This document shows positions 50,455 to 61,853 of a DNA stretch of 64,000 bases, in pieces. The notes under the pieces are model-generated. The model saw nothing but the letters and a program-made list of their open reading frames with translations, ran no database searches and had not been told where the DNA came from. Position 1 is the stretch's first letter. Each line of letters begins with the position of its first letter. The translations under genes were made by a program, and so were the position numbers. This stretch comes from Flectonema sp. DT1601 (lineage: Eukaryota > Euglenozoa > Diplonemea > Diplonemida > Diplonemidae): NCBI GenBank assembly GCA_964019425.1, contig OZ025789.1:434001-498000 (forward strand), written 5' to 3'.

Positions 50455-51443
50455 TACTATTATTGTAATATATCAGTTACGTGTCATCATATTAAGAGAG
50501 TAGAATCAATCGTGCAATTGGTGTTGAGGTTTTCATTATGATTCTTTTTTGTTGTTGTTGGAATAGAATGCCGGGGTTCGAATCTTGTAATGTTATATTA
50601 TTAGACGAACGTTTTTTTTTATATTTTATTTTGTTTTTATATTTCACTCTATGATATCATCGAGCATCTCACTCTAACAGAGCCTTGTTTAACATTGGCG
50701 TGTTACGATTGACGAGATGCTGGTTGTCGTTTTTGTTGTTGTTTGTGAAATCTTTTTATATATCCAGAAACAAGTAGTAGTCATTTTTCGAAAGTCTTAA
50801 AAATCACCACAATTCACGTGTGTCTATAACGGATTGTTGTTATAATACAGTATTGTATTTTATAAAAAAAAAAAAAAAAAAAAAATTATACTCCCGGATA
50901 TCTTTTTTTTTTTTTCTTTTCTTTGTTTATCTCGATTCGCTTGTCTCTTCCTAAGGCGGAAAAGTCGTTTTTGCTGTTGTCACCAGCGGAGAACTACAGA
51001 AAAAAAAACCCCATTACACAATGCCATCACAGGAGCTACTGTTTTCTGCAGTTTTTTTGATACTTTCTCAAATCTACAAGCGGCAGGTAAGGTGTAATTA
51101 GAAATTCTTATTGTTCTTGGTGTAGACGACTATTATATATTTCTTTTTTGTATTGTTTTCTATTGTATAGACGTTTGAGTTGTTTTTTTTTTTCCTTTTT
51201 TTTCTGAGCAAATATTGTATCCATTCCCTCAAAGCCTCCTGATCAGAAAAAAAATTATGAAAAAAAATTGTGAATGAGTGATTTAAAGAAATACATTATT
51301 TTCTAACACAGGTGTAAAGCAAAAAAAAGTGAAGTTTTGCCGATTCTTTTTTTTTCTCTGTTTGTTGTTTTTTTAAACAAAAAATTTTCTCATATGAAAA
51401 AAAAAAAAAAAAAAAACAAGTTCTTCAGAACTCCACAATTATA
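50455..51443. other. Intergenic between the EF-hand paralogues
   Basis: A- and T-runs (50863-50884, 50904-50918, 51184-51208, 51399-51415). No exon recognised. GTTCTTCAG ending 51428 is an acceptor-like site, 15 nt before the next ATG. Confidence 0.5.
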
Positions 51444-52772
51444 ATGAACCACCACGACCACGCTACTCTAAATGAAAAGATAAGAGGTTCATATGAGCAT
51501 ATCAGTGGAGGTTTAGATGCTGGTAATGGAATATCAAAAGAAGGTTGGGTTCGATCACTCGACACCTTAAGAATCCGACTTCCATATCAGGGAATGGTCG
51601 ACTCAATGTTTGAGCGTCTCGACATAAACGGAGACGGATTGATATCGTTCAGTGAATTTCAAAGATTCTCTGAATACTATCCTACTATGTTAGACAGTAT
51701 ATACTACAGGTGTAAGGATTATTTTACTGATATTCAACAGAAGAAACAAGTCGAAGAAGCTATTATCGTACGAGACGAATTAATAGAGAGAGAACGATCA
51801 GTTACAAAGACACTAGAAGAGGTTTTATTTCAGCGATCTGAACAAGAGCGTACAATCAGAGACATGGAACACGCATTCGAAGCAGCAAAGCTTCATGAGC
51901 AAGAAGCTATCGATAATGTTTCACTTGCTGAAGTCAGTGTAATCAGATCAGCTCAACATATTGATGAGGCCGGTCACGAATTACAAAGATCAGCAGAAGG
52001 AGAACAACATAGAATAGCCCTACACATAGAGTCTCAACAACGTGTTGAACAGTTTAAGGAGACTCTCATAGCTCATGACGGAGAAGTCGCTCTCGCTGAT
52101 GAACACGTTCGTCAATTGGAACGTCTTCTTATCGAAGCAAAGAGAGAACTTGAAGCTCGAATTCTCTCACGTGAAGCAACTCACTCAGAACTTCTCAGTA
52201 GTCAAGGCAGAGAGCACAACGCTCATGGAGATGTTGTCGAAGCACAACTTGGAGTGCGAACTGCCAACGAGAAGCTCTCACATTCCCATGACGAAGCCGC
52301 GAGAATGAAAGAACTCGAAAACGATGCGGCTGCTAAAAGAGCAGCTGCAGCAGGTGAAGTTGGTAAAGTCTGCGCTCTGATTGAAAACGAACGACGAGAT
52401 CTTTTGATCGTAATTGATGAAGAAGAACAACGTCGAATTGTTGCTGAGAATGCTCTCAACGCCATCAGAACTCAAGAGCAGGCTATCCACACACTGGAAC
52501 AGAGAAACGTTGACTTCAATGTTCATCGAAAGGCAGTTGAACAACAGGAAACACCTCTCCTACATCAAGAAGCAACTCTTAGAGAACAACGAGCAACTTT
52601 AGAAAATAGAGAAGCCCGTCTACGAAATGAAGTCAGCACGTTTACTAACAGTAATGGCAGAACACCTGCTGAACGACTAGTCGTCCTCTCGCCATCCGCT
52701 GGTAGAGTTGACAGACTGGATGAATATTCTCATGGTATTGTGGCAAAACAACTTGACTATCGCTATCAATAA
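51444..52772 (+). CDS. EF-hand coiled-coil protein, tandem paralogue 2
   Basis: 442 residues from ATG 51444. Same design as the preceding gene: a degenerate first EF-hand, then a canonical loop at 60-71 (D60-I-N-G-D64-G65...E71). Then 'YYPTMLDSIYYRCKDYFTDIQQ', a long coiled coil, and 'PLLHQEATLREQRATLENREARLRNEVSTF'. Divergence between the two is high in the coil and low at both signature motifs, which marks those motifs as functional. Calcium binding by one site per chain is expected. Confidence 0.78.
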   Translation: MNHHDHATLNEKIRGSYEHISGGLDAGNGISKEGWVRSLDTLRIRLPYQGMVDSMFERLDINGDGLISFSEFQRFSEYYPTMLDSIYYRCKDYFTDIQQKKQVEEAIIVRDELIERERSVTKTLEEVLFQRSEQERTIRDMEHAFEAAKLHEQEAIDNVSLAEVSVIRSAQHIDEAGHELQRSAEGEQHRIALHIESQQRVEQFKETLIAHDGEVALADEHVRQLERLLIEAKRELEARILSREATHSELLSSQGREHNAHGDVVEAQLGVRTANEKLSHSHDEAARMKELENDAAAKRAAAAGEVGKVCALIENERRDLLIVIDEEEQRRIVAENALNAIRTQEQAIHTLEQRNVDFNVHRKAVEQQETPLLHQEATLREQRATLENREARLRNEVSTFTNSNGRTPAERLVVLSPSAGRVDRLDEYSHGIVAKQLDYRYQ

Positions 52773-53116
52773 ATATTATGTTATTCAACTTCGTGTTAGT
52801 TCGTTGCATAAGCACGATATACTAAAGTAGATCTCATGATCGCGAGCTGACATGAATACTGCAGCTGTGCTGCGTAATCTGATACATTTGTTTCTTTGAT
52901 AAAAACGAAAAAATCAAAATCGTTTCCAACGTTTATTTAATATACAGTTCCATGTTTTGCTCCAGGAGCACCGGGAATGCCATCCTAGTGTAACGAGTAG
53001 GCAGCAAAGCATGTCGCGTTTTTTTCTTCTTTTTTTTTTTCTTTTTCGTTCTCATCGTAGGTTGTTATTATTGCTATCTCTTTCGTAATTCGGTGTTTAT
53101 TGTATCTAATATCATA
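52773..53116. other. Intergenic
   Basis: 344 bp of AT-rich spacer, T-run near 53028-53048. Ends at the TA (53115-53116) flanking the next mobile element. Nothing else seen. Confidence 0.5.
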
Positions 53117-53321
53117 GATGGAAGTGCCCTACAATTTGGAGGGCGTGTAGGGCGCTTGTAGGGCGCTTTTACTATAAATATTATTTTGGAGGGCGCTTTT
53201 TTTTACCTTTTTTATTACTATAAGACAGCTAAATTGACGTCGACTTACACTGACGCACAAGTATTTTGACGCAGAAGCCAAAAAAAATTTTTGACATGCT
53301 TGGCAGTCTTTCGAAAAAGAG

Positions 53322-53401
53322 AAAAAAGGGTGTCACGGGGTTCGAACCCGAGACCTCCAGGTCATGGTTCGGAGGTCAACAATGGCAAAAACAATGGGCC
53401 A
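53322..53401 (-). ncRNA. tRNA-like unit with A and B boxes in the small TIR element
   Basis: On the minus strand: A-box-like TGGCCCATTG (about 53391-53401), a perfect 7-bp hairpin GACCTCC...GGAGGTC, box B GGTTCGAACCC inside a CGGG/CCCG stem, then T6 (53322-53327), a Pol III-type terminator. The acceptor stem of a real tRNA is lacking. Orientation and place match the tRNA-like unit of the larger TIR element. Confidence 0.45.
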
Positions 53402-53521
53402 CTCCTTGAGAGCTTCCGGAGCCTGCTGCAATCCCTGAAGCTGAAACTCATTTCAGTGGACGATGCATCCCAGATCTACAAGGAGCTGATTAGCCCGCAG
53501 AATGCACCGAGTCGAATATAG
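53394..53521 (+). other. Coding-like stretch inside the small TIR element
   Basis: An open stretch without its own in-frame ATG reads 'NGPLLESFRSLLQSLKLKLISVDDASQIYKELISPQNAPSRI' in two heptad-like helices and ends in TAG. Its G+C and codon use differ from the spacer. It could be a captured exon fragment or chance. Confidence 0.25.
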
Positions 53522-53880
53522 AGGGATTCGAGGAGGGAGAGAGTGCGTTCTTGCTAGCCTGTTAATAGGTCGGTCTTCACGGTACCTTGTGAGAAAAAAA
53601 AGAAGTTTACTGGTGGCAAGTAAACTGATATCCCAGAGACGCATTTGATCGGGCGAACCGGAGAAAAGTCAAATAAGATGCGATTCGACCCTCGCTGAGG
53701 GCAGGGGTGTGTCAAAATGAGCTCGGCATTATATTAAATTTAATTAAAAAAGCGCCCTACGCGCCCTCCAGCGCCCTATTTTGGCCCTATTTTGGCCCTA
53801 CAATGGCCCTATTTTGGCCCTACAAATTTTTGTGGCTGATTTTCACCAGGCGCCCTCCAAATTTGGAGGGCACTTCCATC

Positions 53881-54517
53881 TATGTAATATAAAAAAAAAA
53901 TAAAAAAAATAATAGCGTGTTTGACGCGTTTTCCCTTCCCCTGCATTGCTTACCTTTGATAGCTTCCTGTGGGGGTTTTTTTTTTAGATACTGGCTGTTG
54001 ATCCCACTCAGCAACGAAGTTTCTTTTTTGGTGAAAAAAAAAAATATACCAAGTTTTTCCGAGTTGCTTTGCAGTTTATGGTTGTGTTTTTCGATGCGAC
54101 GGCCGAAAAAGAAAAAAAAAAAAGAAAAAAAAAAACTTCCCCCAATTTGCTATGGCGTCTGTCTACACTGACGGTCGTAAAAAATTGGTTCTTAGAATTA
54201 TTTTTAAATTTGTGAGAATGACTACCTAATTACATAGTTAAATTTCACGCAATTATACTTTTTTTTGTAATAATTTTTTTGTTTTTTTTGTTTTTCCTCT
54301 TTTCTCATAGAGAGATTCTTGTTGTTGTACCGGCACTCTTGTTTACACTTTGACAACAACATGTTTCATTATTTTCTTTTCCCCCACACAGGACCATTTA
54401 AGATGATAAGTTATATGTTGTTTTCCGTTGCTTTAATTATTCCTTGGTATCTAATCGACTGAAAAGTCACTCACTTCACATTTTAATAATAAAACAGTAT
54501 TTCATAGCAACTCCACA
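53881..54517. other. Intergenic before bystin
   Basis: AT-rich with A-runs (54025-54036, 54107-54134). GTATCT near 54447 and AAAACAG at 54497 could bound a 5'UTR intron of about 50 nt; otherwise the AG is a trans-splice acceptor 20 nt before ATG 54518. Confidence 0.45.
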
Positions 54518-56027
54518 ATGGGAAAGGTTACCAAAAGTAAGAAGCGGGTTGAAGATAGTCACGACCCCTTAGACATTCAAATTAGAAAGACAAAAGAAGC
54601 AACACCAAGCGTTAAGAGAGCAATGAGAATGAGAAAGAAGAGAGGACAGGTGGAACTGACTGGAGAAGATACTTGTGGTCACGGAGAACTTGAAAATGAT
54701 GATGATGGTTTCGCATTACCAAATAAAATGAGTACAATTATATTACAACAAGCAAGAGAGCAAAGAGAAGAAGAAAAAATGGATATTGACGAGGACGGTT
54801 CTGACGTCGAACTTGAATATGACGACGCCAGCAGTCAGGCAACTGAAACTCCATTCGATGAACCTGACCAGGACTTTGAAATCGATGAAGAAGAAGAAAA
54901 GCTCATGCAACAGTTTGCACCTCAATCATCAATGGCAACTCGTAACCTCGCTGATATTATTATGGCGAAGATTAGATCAAAAGAACGTGAAGCCGATGAA
55001 GTTGCTTCACGTCGTAGCGGATCCACCTGCACCGGAACTCAATTTGATCCTCGAATCGTTAAGGTTTACAAAACAGTTGGTAAGTTATTTAAGAGGTACA
55101 CAACAGGTAAAATCCCAAAGGCTTTTAAAGTGTTGCCCAACCTTCAGGGATGGGAGGAATTGTTGTGGTTGACCTCCCCGCATGAGTGGTCTCCTCATGC
55201 TTTGTATGCAGCTACAAGATTATTCGCGCACGCTGCGAATGAAAAAATGGCTCAACGCTACTACAACACTATTCTATTGCCGAGTATCAGATCTGCTTTT
55301 AGAAGAAATGGGAAGCTTCACTCTCACATGTACGCATCATTGAGAAAAGCCATGTGGAAACCAGCAGCATTCAACAAAGGATTTCTTCTTCCTTTTACTG
55401 GTGAGTCTGACCTATCAATGAAAGAGGCTCTTATTGTTGCTTCATTAATGCAGAAATCATCAATGCCTAGACAGCATGCCGTTGTAGCGATTGCAAAAAT
55501 GACTGAGCTTCCATACAACGGTTCGTCAAGCATTATCTTAAGGACGATGATTGACAAGAAGTACGACATGCCATATCAGGTTATAGATATGTTGGTTAAA
55601 TACTTTCATCAATTTACTCGTGAATCTCGTGAACTACCGGTTTTATGGCATCAGTGTTTGTTGACTTTTGTTCAACGTTACAAGGAAACGATGTTGGAAT
55701 CTCAGGTGTCTCTAATTAGAAAAACTGTAAACAAACACAATCACATGATGATTTCTTCAGAAGTACGTCGTGAGTTAATCCAGTTAGAAAATCATTGGAA
55801 GAAGGTATGTTTTTTTTATTTATTTTTTTTTTTTTTTATTTGTACCTACAAACCCATTGTTCGGTAGAAAGAGAACACAACACAAGCAAAACAAAATTAT
55901 GAGTAAGAACGTAAAAAAGTGAAATTTTACCGTTTCCTTTTTTATCAACAACAACAAAACAACAACAACTCAGATTGGAGGACCACCTACCTCAGCCAAT
56001 AGAATGCGACTAAGTACTGTTCACTAA
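54518..56027 (+). CDS. BYSL: Bystin, ribosome biogenesis factor, two exons
   Basis: Exon 1 is 54518-55804, exon 2 is 55974-56027 (TAA); 446 residues against 437 in human. The 169-nt intron (GTATGT...CTCAG) is the longest host intron here. After a basic and acidic N-terminus, the conserved bystin domain is nearly word-perfect: 'TQFDPRIVKVYKTVGKLFKRYTTGKIPKAFKVLP', 'WEELLWLTSPHEWSPHALYAATRLFAHAANEKMAQRYYN', 'KALRKAMWKPAAFNKGFLLP'-type segment, 'ELPVLWHQCLLTFVQRYK', 'VRRELIQL'. Bystin (Enp1) sits on pre-40S particles and is needed for 18S rRNA processing in the nucleolus. Only the last 17 residues come from exon 2 and are not conserved. Confidence 0.95.
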
Positions 56028-56490
56028 GCAGTTAGAAATAATTAATTGTTTCTTGTGAATAGTTTTTGATGTAACGGAGAGTCGTTCAACGCCTATCCCA
56101 ATGTTGGTATTTAAAGTCATCGATCTTCTATCTGAATCATTTATAAGTTCCCTCCCTCAATTAGTTGTTCTACATCAAAGGTGGTAGGTCTTTTTCGTAT
56201 CAATGCTTATTCTTTTTTGAAATCGTTTCTTTTTGTTGAGATTTAAATCTATTTTTTCCACAGAATCATCTTTGTGATGTCTTCACGATTTTTTTGATAG
56301 ATCTGATTAAAAAGGACCCGAAACTACGTCTTCTGTTACCTTCGATGTTGAGAAACTGAAAAAAATGAATATTTACATTCGGTTTACTTTCATGTTTCTT
56401 TATTTTGAGTTCGATCTTTTGTTTTGTAATCCTAATAATACATCACTTTCACCCCATCATCTCAAAGTAAATATAATCACGTCCATAACA
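56028..56490. other. Spacer with unassigned exon-like stretches
   Basis: Bases 56264-56359, after a strong TTTTTTCCACAG acceptor, read 'NHLCDVFTIFLIDLIKKDPK' plus 'LRLLLPSMLRN' and a TGA. Upstream, from about 56067 to 56183, another open stretch preceded by GAATAG reads 'PMLVFKVIDLLSESFISSLP' and so on. The GT sites between them do not join the two in frame. They may be exons of an overlooked small gene or of an alternative transcript. Confidence 0.3.
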
Positions 56491-59400
56491 ATGGAGTGCA
56501 GAAAACTTTACGAAGTGCTGGGACTGGATACGTCCGCAACTGGGGAAGAAGTAAAGAAAAATTCTGATAAATTGAGAGCTTCGTTAGTAGCAAAGGAGGA
56601 TATGTACAGGATACCGTTTGTTCAGGAAGCAAAGAGCGTCTTGAGTGATACCTCTTTACGAGTACTGTATCAAGAGCACCAAAGTGGATTCTTTTTAGCT
56701 GAAGAGCGGCTGGCTGATATGGATGACGGATGGCTACAAGAACTTCGCGCTGCAACTACAGAAGACGACTCATCGTCTGCTACCCCAGGAAGCAATCAAA
56801 CTGATAAAAAAGGTTTACTTTTCGGTGCAATGGGTTGGCTAGGATATGGTAAAAAACCTGAATCCGGACCTGGTGAAAAGAGTTTAAAAGAAACCATAAC
56901 TGACATCATATCGGAAATTGGTAAACAATTTGAAATCGCTGATAAAGAAGGAAATCTTTGTGATAATGCCATAGCCACTACGAATAATTTATTAAAAGAA
57001 CTCGTTTCATACAGCGCAAAGGACCCTTTGATCGCGTCAGCGGTCATCAGTGAACTTGGAGTTGCTCTTCACATCGCTAAATTGATCAATAATCCAGCGA
57101 ATAACATAGAGATGAAGGTTTGGTCTTCAGCTGTTTTAACTCTTCTCTCTATTCATGATCCAAACGTATTGCCTGCCGCAACTGATTCCAGTCCTGGTGT
57201 AGTAGAATTGTACTGCCAATATGTCGAGCTTAATAAAGGTTTTTTTCGAAACCTGGCTCTCAATTCTGACAAGGTAGATCTGAGTGAAGTTGAATACCAT
57301 CGTTCAATTTACGCTAATATATTCTTAGTTCTCAGCAATGCTTCAATCGTAAAATCTTTTTGCCAATCTGTTGTCGATTGCAATGGGATTTCAATAATAT
57401 GCGAGTACTTATTTCAAAGCACTCCGATGTTGTCGCATTCACAGATGAAGAATGTTTGTACTACTCTCTCAAAGTGTTTGACAAGCTGCTCAGACTCAAG
57501 GTCTCAATTTGCTTCCTACGTTGAAGGTATCATTTCACTGATCTCTGCTGCAGTTCAGAAACCTGTCAGTTTAGATATCGCCCTTAGTCTTTCAGAGTCT
57601 CTTCTCGCTGCATTCTCAGATGGAAGTCTGCCGGTGAGTGATTCACTGGTTAAGCTTTTATCATTTTGTTGTAATGCAAAGTACACAGACATCTCTTTAA
57701 ATTTACATTCTGTCATGTTTGCTGCTGTTTCTCGATGTGATAATTCTGCTGGAGAGGAATTGAGAGGAGTTCTTAAGAAAAGGAAGAGCTGGGATCCTTT
57801 ACTTGCTTGTTGTCTCAAACTAATTACAACTGGGTCATCCATAACTGAAATAGAATCAACGAGAGCTGCTGCTGTTGAAGTAAGTGAAAGCATACTATTA
57901 AAGTTTGCTCAACTTGGATTACTAACAGGAACAGAACAGGTCGGTAGAAAGTCAATGGCAGGGATACTTTTAGAAGATGGTTCATCTGAAGGGAAATTAA
58001 TCCTTCTCAATACTGTGTTACAGAGTGGTGAATGCACTGAAGAGATCTTTTCACCCTTGGCACAGGCTGTTCTCGATAAGTTGACGTCGCTGTTATCACA
58101 TCCGTCATTGTACGAACTCTCCCTTAAAATAGTACAAACAGTTGTGAGTAAATCAGCTTCGTTACAGGTCTCGTTAGTTAGTCACATTGTTCAGTTGATG
58201 AAATCACACGAATCGAATTGTGAAATTCTGACAACCGCTGCTGGTTGTCTACTGTCGCTGTCTGAGAAATTATCAACAGCTGATAAGCTTGGAAGCGAAT
58301 CTCAAAAAATTCTAATAAATTTCTTGTTGGCGGAGTCATTTCCGGATGCGGCTCGATCCAAACTCTCTGACATGTTTGTTCAATTACTTTACCTTGATAT
58401 CCCGTCTTTAGGGAATCTAAAAGAATCGCTACCAAGATTGCAATCATCAGAGTATGAATGTGTTCTAAAAGTGTACACCATAGTGAGTGAAAAATTGGCA
58501 CCAAAACCGGTTGAACAAAAACCAAAGAAAGTACCAAAACCCTCAAAACTAAAGGAAAAAAGCTTTATCGACATTGAGAAGAGAGAAGCGAAAATGAGAG
58601 TTGCCATCGTTTCAGAAGAGTCTCAAGAGCGGAATCCAAGAGGACAAAAATTTGAAAATGAAAAGAAAAAGATTTTATTAAGACTGGCTCAACAGCAGCT
58701 CAAGAGCAAAGCTGAAGAGATGCGTTCACAGAAAGAGGCTGAACAACGATCAATTCAGAAGTTTAAAAAGAAGGTTGCTGCCTTAGAATGTACCGAGGAA
58801 GGTAAACGAGGACATATTCTAGTTGCGGCTTCAGAATGCTACGAAAAGCTATCAGTTCACGTTGAACACGGTATGAAGGTTGTCTTAAAGAGACTTCGTG
58901 AAGAAGAAAAACGTCGCGCGGAATCGAAGAAAAAGGAGGAAGTAGCCGCTGCTGAAAAAGAAGAAAGAGATAAATTGATTCAACAGCAAAAACAAAAAAT
59001 TCAAAAACGTGAAGAAGAGAGGCAAACAGTCGTAATAACATCTGACGAAGACATCCTCGATGATGCTGGCGACGACCTTGATGACCTCCTCGCACTCGCA
59101 TGCGCGGTTACGAAAACACGCTTATTACAAAGCAAAAGACGATACGCTCCTAAATCTGGAGGTACTCCCGCAACTCCTCCACTTGGTGACATCAAGGGAA
59201 CCTACGTCCCTCCTGCTGAACGCCGGCGCCTTGAGGAGCGCGAACGCGAACTCGAGGAGCAACGTAAAAAGGAAGAAGCTCAACGCCTCGAAGAAGAGGA
59301 AGGAAGACGTCGAGTCCAAGAAGAGAAGGAAGCCGCTGAACACGCAGAGCAAGAGAGGCTCGAAGTTGAGAGGAGGGAGGAAGAAGCAGAACGGCGTAGA

Positions 59401-61760
59401 GAAGAAGAAGAAAAACAGCAACAGCAACAACAACAACAGCAACAACAGCAGCAACAACAACACCAACAGCAGCAGCAACAACTTCTTCATCAACAGCATC
59501 TCCAACAACAAATGCTATTTCAGCAACAACTAATGGGAGGAGGATTAGCTGGAGCCATACCAGGAATGCCTCGAATGGGAATAACTCCTATGATGGCTCC
59601 TCCTCCTGGACTGGGGCTCGATGGGAATGCCTTCGACGTTCTTCAGGCTCAGCGAATGATGCTTCATCAAGCGATGCAAGGACAGCCACCACAACAACCG
59701 CTGCAACAACCGCTGCAACAACCACTGCAACAGCAACTGCAACAGGCACTGCAGCAGCCTCTGCAACAGCCGCTCCAACAGCAACCACTACCTCCTCAAC
59801 AACAAGAGCAACAGCCGCCACCGCCACCGCCACCACCACCACCACAGCAACAGCAGTCGCCTTTTCCATCACCTCCGGATGCTGCCAGTCAGCCACTTCT
59901 TCCTCAACTTCCACCTCTCACTCCTGAGCTCCTTAAGGTAGTCACAGCCTGGAAGACGGTTGTCCAAAGACTACTGGAAGTAATTGAGTATGTGATTTTA
60001 TGTTTTTTTATTAAATGGGAATGGCTCTCCGTCTACGAGAGAGTAAAACCCTTGATTCCCCTGTACTCGTAGCGATGACCAAATATAAATTACACAACTA
60101 CAACCACAGCATCCGACATGAAAGATTTCCTAATGGAGCAAACGACGCTCAGCAGCAGGAAGAAGAGCGTAGCGTATGTCTTTTATATAATCAGTTAGTG
60201 TCTACAGTCATTGAGTCAATAAAACAAAACCCTCACAGCTAAAGGTAATGTGGGAGCACCACTTTGCTTCAAAAAAACAGATTGAAGACCATCTTCCAGA
60301 GATGGTTGTTCAGAAGGTATGTGTTGAGAACTTTACTCTTCGTGTTTTAAACATAACAAAACTATCTAAACACAAAACAGTTGAGGGATCACTTTGATGG
60401 AATCATACCCCTGGCTGATAAGATCGCATTCGCTCCTGAAAATGACATCTATTCGAAGTTGAACTCTTTGAATTTCCCTCCTTCAACTTCTCCTCCACCT
60501 CAGGAAGATGGCTCGTGTCCATCACCTGCAGGTGATGACGAGGAACCTTTGAAGAGATATTACGCACAGGATCTTGAAGAAGATATATTAAACTCTCACC
60601 CACAAGATTCTCCAACAGAGTTAGAAGCACCAGCTGAAGGAATAAAGCAATCTGACGACACGCCTGACAGCCAAGACGGCATTCCAACTCCTCCAAAGCC
60701 TGATTCTGATGAGAATGAAGGCCAGCAGAGCATCCCTCCTCCCCAAAAGCTTCCAGCGAAGCAGACAATGCGACTTGCCGGACCTCCAAAGACTGAGAGA
60801 CAAGGTTATAAAGGTGGTGAGAATAGAGTAGGAAAAGGTAACCGAGGAACCAATCACAATAGTGATGATGATGTTAATCAAAATCAAAACCGCCGAGGAT
60901 CTAACAGAAATAATACAAGAGATGAAAAGGATGATAGAGAAGGTGATAAGCGGGTTGCGAAGAATCGAAAAGCACAGCCAGTCCCCAAAGAAGAAAAGCC
61001 TATTCCAGAGACCAAACCTAAAGAACTTGAGAGAGTTGATGTTACTAGTGAATCACTATTTCCTTCTCTGGGTGCCGCAGCTTCCTTAAAGAAAGCTGAA
61101 ACCAGCGCAAAGGAAAAGGAAGCTCATGAAAAACACCAAAAACGCCTCCAAGAACAACGGTATGAGGCCGAACTCAAGGCTGAGAAAGAGGAAATGGATC
61201 ACCTCCTCAGAATCGAAAAGAACCTGACTGACCCACAGAAGAAGCGTCTCGACATACTCCGCGCGAAAGAAGAACGAATCTTGCTTCGCAAGAAACAACA
61301 ACAAGCAGAATTACAAGTGGGATTATACGCCAGCACACTACGAGGAACAGTTAGGGTTGAAGCAGGGAGAAAATCTGAAGCGCTGATAGCTCTTGAGCAG
61401 GAAGAAAAAGTTAGAAAGCAAAAGCAGGACAAGGAAGACCGCAAAGAAAAGGCGAAGGCTGTTGAGTTAAAGCGAAAGTCAGAGGAAGCAGACCGACGCA
61501 GAAAACAACAGGAGAAGGAGAAGCAACGCGGCGGAAACCGTAAGGGAGGAAACAATTGGGAAGAAGGCCGTGGCCGTGGAGGACGTAGAGGTGGACGTGG
61601 AGGTGGAGGTGGTCGTGGAGGTGACGATCATGAAGATGATGACTATAAAGGAAATCGCAATAATAAGTCGAGTGGAGGTAATAAAGGTAACCCTGAAGAC
61701 GATAGCCGTCCAAACTTCGAGGGACGCAGTATGAGAGGCGGTAAGAAAGGCGGTAACTCC

Positions 61761-61807
<47 letters not shown>

Positions 61808-61853
61808 CGCCGGCAACAACAGCAACAACAACATGCGCCACTCTCGCACCTAA
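56491..61853 (+). CDS. 1703-residue protein: J-domain-like N-terminus, helical repeats, Q-rich and RGG-rich tail; four exons
   Basis: Exons: 56491-59987, 60110-60173, 60239-60316, 60381-61853 (TAA). The introns are 122, 65 and 64 nt, GTATGT...ACAG, all keeping the frame. Residues 1-75 resemble a J domain ('KLYEVLGLDTSATGEEVKKN ... EAKSVLSDTSLRVLYQ') but lack the HPD that activates Hsp70. About 120-680 is an all-helical, armadillo/HEAT-like region. A charged coiled coil (about 700-1010) is next, then a polyglutamine tract (nt 59414-59480), more Q- and P-rich repeats ('QQPLQQPLQQ'), and a polyproline run. The last exon has a charged coil, an RGG/GGRGG box (nt about 61565-61625) and a polyasparagine tract made of AAC repeats (nt about 61760-61810). 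This suggests an RNA-granule or translation-linked scaffold. The family was not recognised. Confidence 0.75.
59414..59480 (+). repeat. CAA/CAG microsatellite coding polyglutamine
   Basis: Tandem CAA/CAG codons, near-pure, broken once by a His codon; a candidate length polymorphism. A second Q/P-rich repeat of 'CCGCTGCAACAA'-type units follows at 59697-59790. Confidence 0.8.
61758..61812 (+). repeat. AAC microsatellite coding polyasparagine
   Basis: About 16 near-perfect AAC codons near the C-terminus of the 1703-residue protein. Confidence 0.8.

Larger units (their letters stand above)
53117..53880. mobile_element. 764-bp TA-flanked TIR element with palindromic ends, subterminal arrays and a tRNA-like unit
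   Basis: The ends GATGGAAGTGCCCT... (53117) and ...AGGGCACTTCCATC (53880) form an inverted repeat of about 28 nt, with one substitution and one indel. TA lies on both sides (53115-53116, 53881-53882). The right end carries a perfect 20-nt palindrome at 53852-53871. Inside the ends are arrays of GGGCGCTTTT-type units (left, 53140-53200) and AAAAGCGCCC / GCCCTATTTTG units (right, about 53748-53830), again in inverted sense. A minus-strand tRNA-like unit lies about 200 bp from the left end. The middle is GC-richer than the host. No transposase. Same plan as 10119-12583. Confidence 0.7.

Noticed and set aside
59125-59914. Long minus-strand frames rich in Leu or Val/Ala
   Set aside because: They are antisense to CAA/CAG and CCA/CCG repeats of the Q/P-rich gene, which yields hydrophobic low-complexity translations.
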